Source: Syntrophomonadaceae bacterium (GTDB lineage: Bacteria; Bacillota_B; Syntrophomonadia; Syntrophomonadales; Syntrophomonadaceae). Taken from it: a stretch of 18,997 nt of DNA. The position numbers and the translations under genes are program-made. The stretch lies in the NCBI GenBank assembly GCA_030627145.1, contig DAOUSQ010000004.1, forward strand, positions 1 through 18,997. Reading direction: 5' to 3'. This document shows, piece by piece, positions 15,261 through 18,997 of the stretch; position 1 is the first letter of the stretch, and each line of letters begins with the position of its first letter. Below the pieces are notes generated by a model. The model did no database searches, was not told where the DNA came from, and was given only the letters and a program-made list of their open reading frames with translations.

Positions 15261-16352
15261 ATGAATACAGACGGAAAAACAGAACTGCTGGGTATGAAAA
15301 TACGTGAACTGGAAGAATTTATGATAAAATTGGGAGAACCCAGGTTTCGCGGCAGGCAAATATACAGGTGGATATATAATAAGGGAATAAATACCTTTTA
15401 TGATATGAGTGATATACCCGGGTATTTGAGGCAAAAATTAGATGAAAAAGCTCAGATTTCGATCCCAAGAGTTTTAAAACAACGGGTATCTGTTGATGGT
15501 ACTAGGAAGTTCCTACTGGAACTTGAAGATAAGAAAAAAGTGGAAACAGTTGTAATTCCACAAACCAGTGAAAAAAACACCCGGTATTCCCTGTGCATAT
15601 CCACTCAAGTTGGGTGTCCTGTAGGTTGTAAATTTTGTGCTACAGGTCTTTCAGGTTTTCAGAGAAATCTTCAAGCACATGAAATAATCGGACAGTTTTT
15701 GGGTTCTAGAAATGAATTAAATAAAAGACTAAAAGTTGATGACCAGCAGATAATTAGCAATATTGTTTATATGGGTATGGGCGAACCGATGCTTAATTAT
15801 GATGAAATGATTAAATCAATTCATATTTTTAATGATCATAAAGGTATTAACATAGGGCAGAGACATATTACCGTTTCAACTTCAGGTGAGGTTAAAGGAA
15901 TAAAATTACTGGCAGATGAAAAACTGCAGATTACTCTGGCTATATCTTTACATGCAGGGGATAATAAGTTAAGAAGCGAATTAATTCCCTTAAACCGTAA
16001 ATACCCTCTTGAAAAACTGATACAGGCTGTTAAAGATTATATTTCACGTACAAATCGCAGAGTAACCTTCGAATATATTATGTTTGATGAGATAAACATT
16101 AGCAAACATGATGCCGAAAATATTATTAACATGATAAAACCCCTGTTGGCTAATATTAACCTTATTCCTTATAATGAAGTTGAAAGTATACCTTATAAAA
16201 AACCTCCCATTAAAAAGATATACCAGTTTTATAACTGGCTGATCGAGGGAGGATTAAGCGTTACGATTAGAGAAGAAAAAGGTGCAGACATTGAAGCTGC
16301 ATGTGGGCAACTGAGGGCTGAGAGCCGGGGGCGGAGTTTAGATAGGATGTAG
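15261..16352 (+). CDS. rlmN: Dual-specificity RNA methyltransferase RlmN (23S A2503 / tRNA A37)
   Basis: This radical SAM enzyme methylates C2 of A2503 in 23S rRNA and A37 of some tRNAs. The radical SAM cluster is CPVGCKFC (C119, C123, C126). The sequence also shows YMGMGEPMLNYDEM, TVSTSGEVKGI and LAISLHA. The C-terminal EAACGQL contributes C348, the methyl-carrying cysteine of the ping-pong mechanism. The N-terminal helical RNA-binding part has LGEPRFRGRQIYRWIYNKG. The length of 363 residues is typical. Its GAGGAGG site lies inside the end of rsmB about 16 bases before the ATG, which is rather far, so coupling to rsmB translation is likely. The stop codon lies in the left arm of an 11-bp hairpin. 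Confidence 0.97.
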   Translation: MNTDGKTELLGMKIRELEEFMIKLGEPRFRGRQIYRWIYNKGINTFYDMSDIPGYLRQKLDEKAQISIPRVLKQRVSVDGTRKFLLELEDKKKVETVVIPQTSEKNTRYSLCISTQVGCPVGCKFCATGLSGFQRNLQAHEIIGQFLGSRNELNKRLKVDDQQIISNIVYMGMGEPMLNYDEMIKSIHIFNDHKGINIGQRHITVSTSGEVKGIKLLADEKLQITLAISLHAGDNKLRSELIPLNRKYPLEKLIQAVKDYISRTNRRVTFEYIMFDEINISKHDAENIINMIKPLLANINLIPYNEVESIPYKKPPIKKIYQFYNWLIEGGLSVTIREEKGADIEAACGQLRAESRGRSLDRM

Positions 16353-16375
16353 AAATTAGTCTTGCTAATTTCTAC
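16349..16375 (+). other. 11-bp hairpin at the rlmN stop codon
   Basis: GTAGAAATTAG (16349-16359) and CTAATTTCTAC (16365-16375) are perfect complements around loop TCTTG; the rlmN stop TAG lies in the left arm. The stem is AT-rich and is followed by TATAACATC rather than a T-tract, so it is at best a weak terminator. It could protect or process the 3' end of the upstream mRNA segment. A faint promoter-like pair, TTGCTA (16363-16368) and TATATC (16385-16390), overlaps it and could give stp-prkC separate transcription. Confidence 0.6.
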
Positions 16376-16412
16376 TATAACATCTATATCCGAATAAAAT
16401 TGAGGTGTAGAC

Positions 16413-17123
16413 ATGAAAGTTGTAGGGATTACCGATATTGGACTTATCCGCAAAAAAAATGAAGATAATTTATTAATTAATGAATCGAAAGGTCTGTTTG
16501 TAGTTTGTGATGGGATGGGAGGTCATAAGGCCGGAGATATTGCTTCCAAATTAGCGATTCAGGTTCTAGAGGAAGAGGTAAATAGCCAACCTCTAAATGA
16601 TATTCTTACAGTTCTCAATAAATCTATCCAAAAAGCAAACAGGTTAATATATAAAAATGGTCATGAAACTCAAGAATGGCATGAAATGGGAACAACTATA
16701 ACAGCAGCGGTTATTAATGACAGGCAGATAAGTATTGCCAATGTAGGGGATAGCTGTTTATACATAATTCGTAAGGACGGTATACGCAAAGTTACCAGGG
16801 ATCATACTCTTGCAGAACAGATGGTTATTGATGGGCTGTTAAAACAGGAAGAAATACGTACGAGTGCATATAATCATATTTTGACCCGGGCTCTTGGGGT
16901 AGAAGAGGAAGTCTTAATTGATAATTTTGAAGAAGAGATTTTTCCCGGAGATATTGTGTTAATATGCAGTGATGGTTTAAGTGACATGTTAGAGGATATG
17001 GAGATAATGTCAATAATTAATAGTAACATTACAGATTTAGATGAAGCTGCTCAGGAACTTTTAGAGCAGGCCCTTTTAAAGGGAGGACACGATAATATTA
17101 CGTTCATACTGTTATGCGTTTAA
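16413..17123 (+). CDS. stp: PP2C-family serine/threonine protein phosphatase (PrpC/Stp)
   Basis: This 236-residue phosphatase reverses phosphorylation by the PrkC kinase encoded next. PP2C motifs are all visible: TDIGLIRKKNEDN (7-19), VCDGMGGHKAGDIAS (31-45), GTTITAAVI, IANVGDSCLYII, TRDHTLAEQM, LTRALGV, LICSDGLSDM and GGHDNITFILL at the C-terminus. The aspartates in NED, DGMGG, SDGL and HDN are the usual metal ligands. The ATG has TTGAGGTG about 7 bases upstream. It begins 60 bases after rlmN and ends 19 bases before prkC. The phosphatase–kinase pair following rlmN is a standard Firmicutes arrangement. Confidence 0.96.
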   Translation: MKVVGITDIGLIRKKNEDNLLINESKGLFVVCDGMGGHKAGDIASKLAIQVLEEEVNSQPLNDILTVLNKSIQKANRLIYKNGHETQEWHEMGTTITAAVINDRQISIANVGDSCLYIIRKDGIRKVTRDHTLAEQMVIDGLLKQEEIRTSAYNHILTRALGVEEEVLIDNFEEEIFPGDIVLICSDGLSDMLEDMEIMSIINSNITDLDEAAQELLEQALLKGGHDNITFILLCV

Positions 17124-17142
17124 TTAGGAGGTTTATAGTAAA

Positions 17143-18981
17143 TTGAAAGGTACAATTTTAGGCGACCGGTATGAACTACTGGATAAAATAGGCGAAGGTG
17201 GAATGTCCATAGTTTATAAAGCTCGCTGTAGAATATTAGACCGTATTGTAGCCGTGAAAATATTAAAAGATGAGTATTCTAATAATGGGAGTTTTGTGGA
17301 AAAATTCAAAACAGAGGCTTTAGCTGCTGCTCAATTATCACACCCTAATATCGTTAATATTTTTGATGTTGGGGATCAAGACAATATATATTTTATTGTT
17401 ATGGAGTATGTGGAGGGTAGAACTCTAAAAGAAATTATCTGCGAGAAGGCACCTTTATCTGTTGAAGAAGCCATGGATATTACTATTATGATCTGTGATG
17501 GTATTCACCATGCGCATGAAAAAGGAATTATACACAGGGACATTAAACCGCATAACATATTAATTACAGATAGTGGAATAGTTAAGGTTGCTGATTTTGG
17601 AATAGCCCAGGCTATTAACCAGAAGACTATTACTTATGGTGGGAACATTGTTGGTTCAGTCTATTATATATCACCAGAACAGGCAAAAGGGGAACCGGTA
17701 AGCCGTGCCAGTGATATATATTCCCTGGGTTGTGTATTATATGAAATGCTTACGGCCAGGACACCTTTTGATGCTGAAAGTCCTATTACTGTAGCTCTTA
17801 AACATATTCATGATGAACCGGTACCTCCAAGAACTTTTAATGAAGATATTCCTGCATCATTAGAAGGAATAATACTTAGAGCTATGGAAAGGAAACCGGG
17901 ATATCGATTTTCTACTGCAGAAGAAATGCGCAATACACTGCTTAATCTTTATAATGTATCTTCCAAATATTCACATAAGCACAGGGATAATAATACTATT
18001 GTAATATCTCCAATTTCAACGGAAAGGGTAGAGAATGGTGTGAAAAAAAGGAAGATCAGGCCAAGTGGTATTGCTATTGTTTTGATTGCTTTTCTCGGTT
18101 TATTGTCCGGATTTTTATTTGTAATGGGAAGCAGCCTTTTTGGTGAAGAAATCGTTGTTCCTGATATTGTTGGTATGGATATAAAAAATGCAAATAGAGA
18201 GCTGGGTAAACTGGGGCTAGAGATGACTGTTATAGCCAAGCAGTTCAGTAATGAAATTGAAAAAGACAAAATAATTTCCCAGGATCCTTCGACAGGGCAG
18301 AAGGTTAAAGAAGGGCGGGAGATTAAGGTGATATTGAGTAATGGTACAGAGCTGCAAAAGGTACCTATAGTTGTAGGATTGAAGTTAGCTGATGCGAGGA
18401 TACGACTGACTAATGAAGGGTTAAAAATAGGGGGTGTGGAGGAAATTTATGATGATAAATACGAAGAGGATTTCATAATATCCCAGGATCCTCAAGCAGG
18501 GGAACAGGTTGAAAAAGGAAGCAGTATAGATCTTATGGTCAGTAAGGGTAAAGCACCGGAAAGGGTTAGTATGCCTGATTTAATTGGCCTGAACCTGGAA
18601 GAGGCCAGGCAGAGGTTGCAGGATAATAATTTACTACTGGGAGAGCAAAAAAGGGAGGAAAGTAGTGAATATTATACTGGCCAGGTTATGGAACAGGATA
18701 CAGAGGCAGGAGTACTGGTTGAACAACAGAGCAGTATCAGCATAGTTGTCAGTAAAGGACCTGGCCCGGCAGCAAAGACTAAAATTCTGGAATTCAAATT
18801 ACCGAAAAAACAGGATTATTATAAAGTAATAATTAATCTAAAAGATGCACAGGGAGAAAGAGAGATATACAATGAACTGCACAAAGCAGCTGATACAGTG
18901 TGTGTTGGGGTAAACTATTTTGGAAGTGCAAAGGTAGAGATTAAGCTCAATGGACAGCTTTATAAGATATACAATTATTAG
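17143..18981 (+). CDS. prkC: PASTA-domain serine/threonine protein kinase
   Basis: PrkC is a membrane sensor kinase that responds to muropeptides and cell-wall status and controls growth, dormancy exit and wall synthesis. The cytoplasmic kinase domain (about 10-270) has GEGGMSIVYKA, catalytic lysine K39 (VAVKIL), HRDIKPHN (D133), DFG (151-153) and SPEQAKG. A basic juxtamembrane stretch leads to a single membrane helix near 309-331. Outside are three PASTA repeats (about 336-404, 405-474, 476-547), each opening with PD/PI-V-G and closing in a VSKG-like strand. A further 65-residue C-terminal segment, from about KTKILEFKLP, is beta-rich by appearance and resembles the extra domain seen in some clostridial homologues. 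The start is TTG at 17143, with TAGGAGG about 11 bases upstream and no alternative ATG before the kinase fold. Confidence 0.96.
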   Translation: MKGTILGDRYELLDKIGEGGMSIVYKARCRILDRIVAVKILKDEYSNNGSFVEKFKTEALAAAQLSHPNIVNIFDVGDQDNIYFIVMEYVEGRTLKEIICEKAPLSVEEAMDITIMICDGIHHAHEKGIIHRDIKPHNILITDSGIVKVADFGIAQAINQKTITYGGNIVGSVYYISPEQAKGEPVSRASDIYSLGCVLYEMLTARTPFDAESPITVALKHIHDEPVPPRTFNEDIPASLEGIILRAMERKPGYRFSTAEEMRNTLLNLYNVSSKYSHKHRDNNTIVISPISTERVENGVKKRKIRPSGIAIVLIAFLGLLSGFLFVMGSSLFGEEIVVPDIVGMDIKNANRELGKLGLEMTVIAKQFSNEIEKDKIISQDPSTGQKVKEGREIKVILSNGTELQKVPIVVGLKLADARIRLTNEGLKIGGVEEIYDDKYEEDFIISQDPQAGEQVEKGSSIDLMVSKGKAPERVSMPDLIGLNLEEARQRLQDNNLLLGEQKREESSEYYTGQVMEQDTEAGVLVEQQSSISIVVSKGPGPAAKTKILEFKLPKKQDYYKVIINLKDAQGEREIYNELHKAADTVCVGVNYFGSAKVEIKLNGQLYKIYNY

Positions 18982-18997
18982 AGAATAGAGAATAGAG
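18979..18997 (+). repeat. Start of a heptamer tandem repeat after prkC
   Basis: From the prkC stop codon the sequence reads TAGAGAA twice and then TAGAG, where the window ends. Nearly three units are visible, and the array may continue past the edge. The first unit supplies the stop codon. Confidence 0.55.

Noticed and set aside
16365..16376. TAATTTCTACT resembles the conserved core of Cas12a CRISPR repeats
   Set aside because: Only one copy is present, the GTAGAT 3' partner is missing, there are no spacers or cas genes, and the bases are explained as an arm of the local hairpin.
17949..18269. Antisense open frame of 106 codons inside prkC
   Set aside because: It is opposite a clearly coding, motif-rich gene, has no ribosome binding site of note and resembles no family; it is a shadow of prkC codon use. 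The same applies to antisense and off-frame openings in etfA, coaBC, priA and the DUF116 gene.

Overview
The window reads as a chromosomal segment from a low- to moderate-GC Gram-positive anaerobe of the Clostridia. Three things point there. The gene order dapL–yicC–remA–gmk–rpoZ–coaBC–metK–priA–def–fmt–DUF116–M-type Zn peptidase–rsmB–rlmN–stp–prkC is a Firmicutes-style block. RemA and a PASTA-domain PrkC kinase are Firmicutes hallmarks. Strong GGAGG ribosome binding sites occur throughout, with frequent TTG/GTG starts. The left-hand operon (etfB, etfA and a membrane Fe-S/cytochrome b-type oxidoreductase) resembles the ETF:quinone electron-transfer unit of fatty- and amino-acid-oxidising anaerobes such as Syntrophomonas. 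That taxonomic suggestion is an inference; no rRNA gene is present to fix it.

Layout. Positions 1-2539 (minus strand) hold an operon read right to left: etfB, etfA, then the N-terminal membrane part of an EtfAB:quinone-type oxidoreductase cut by the window edge. A conspicuous 37-nt hairpin lies between etfA and the membrane gene. Positions 2546-2894 are the divergent intergenic region with candidate promoters in both directions, a small dyad and a short T-tract hairpin. From 2895 to the end all sixteen genes run on the plus strand, mostly separated by under 35 bases or overlapping, so they probably form one or a few long transcripts. The only longer gaps on that side are the 102 bases between metK and priA, which hold a large nested stem-loop, and the 60 bases between rlmN and stp, which hold an 11-bp hairpin.

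Functionally the right side is a growth and information-processing cluster. It covers diaminopimelate/lysine synthesis (DapL), RNA decay (YicC), matrix/osmotic regulation (RemA), GMP kinase and RNA polymerase omega, coenzyme A synthesis (CoaBC), S-adenosylmethionine synthesis (MetK), replication restart (PriA), N-formylmethionine handling (Def, Fmt), rRNA methylation (RsmB, RlmN, both SAM users fed by MetK) and the Stp/PrkC phosphatase–kinase pair. Two less characterised membrane proteins, a DUF116 cysteine-rich protein and a YugP-like Zn peptidase, sit between fmt and rsmB.

I did not find a novel defence, mobile or biosynthetic system. The points most worth checking are the non-coding structures (8506-8580, 732-768, 4962-4983, 16349-16375), the DUF116 protein, and several genes whose real starts look like TTG or GTG rather than the nearest ATG.
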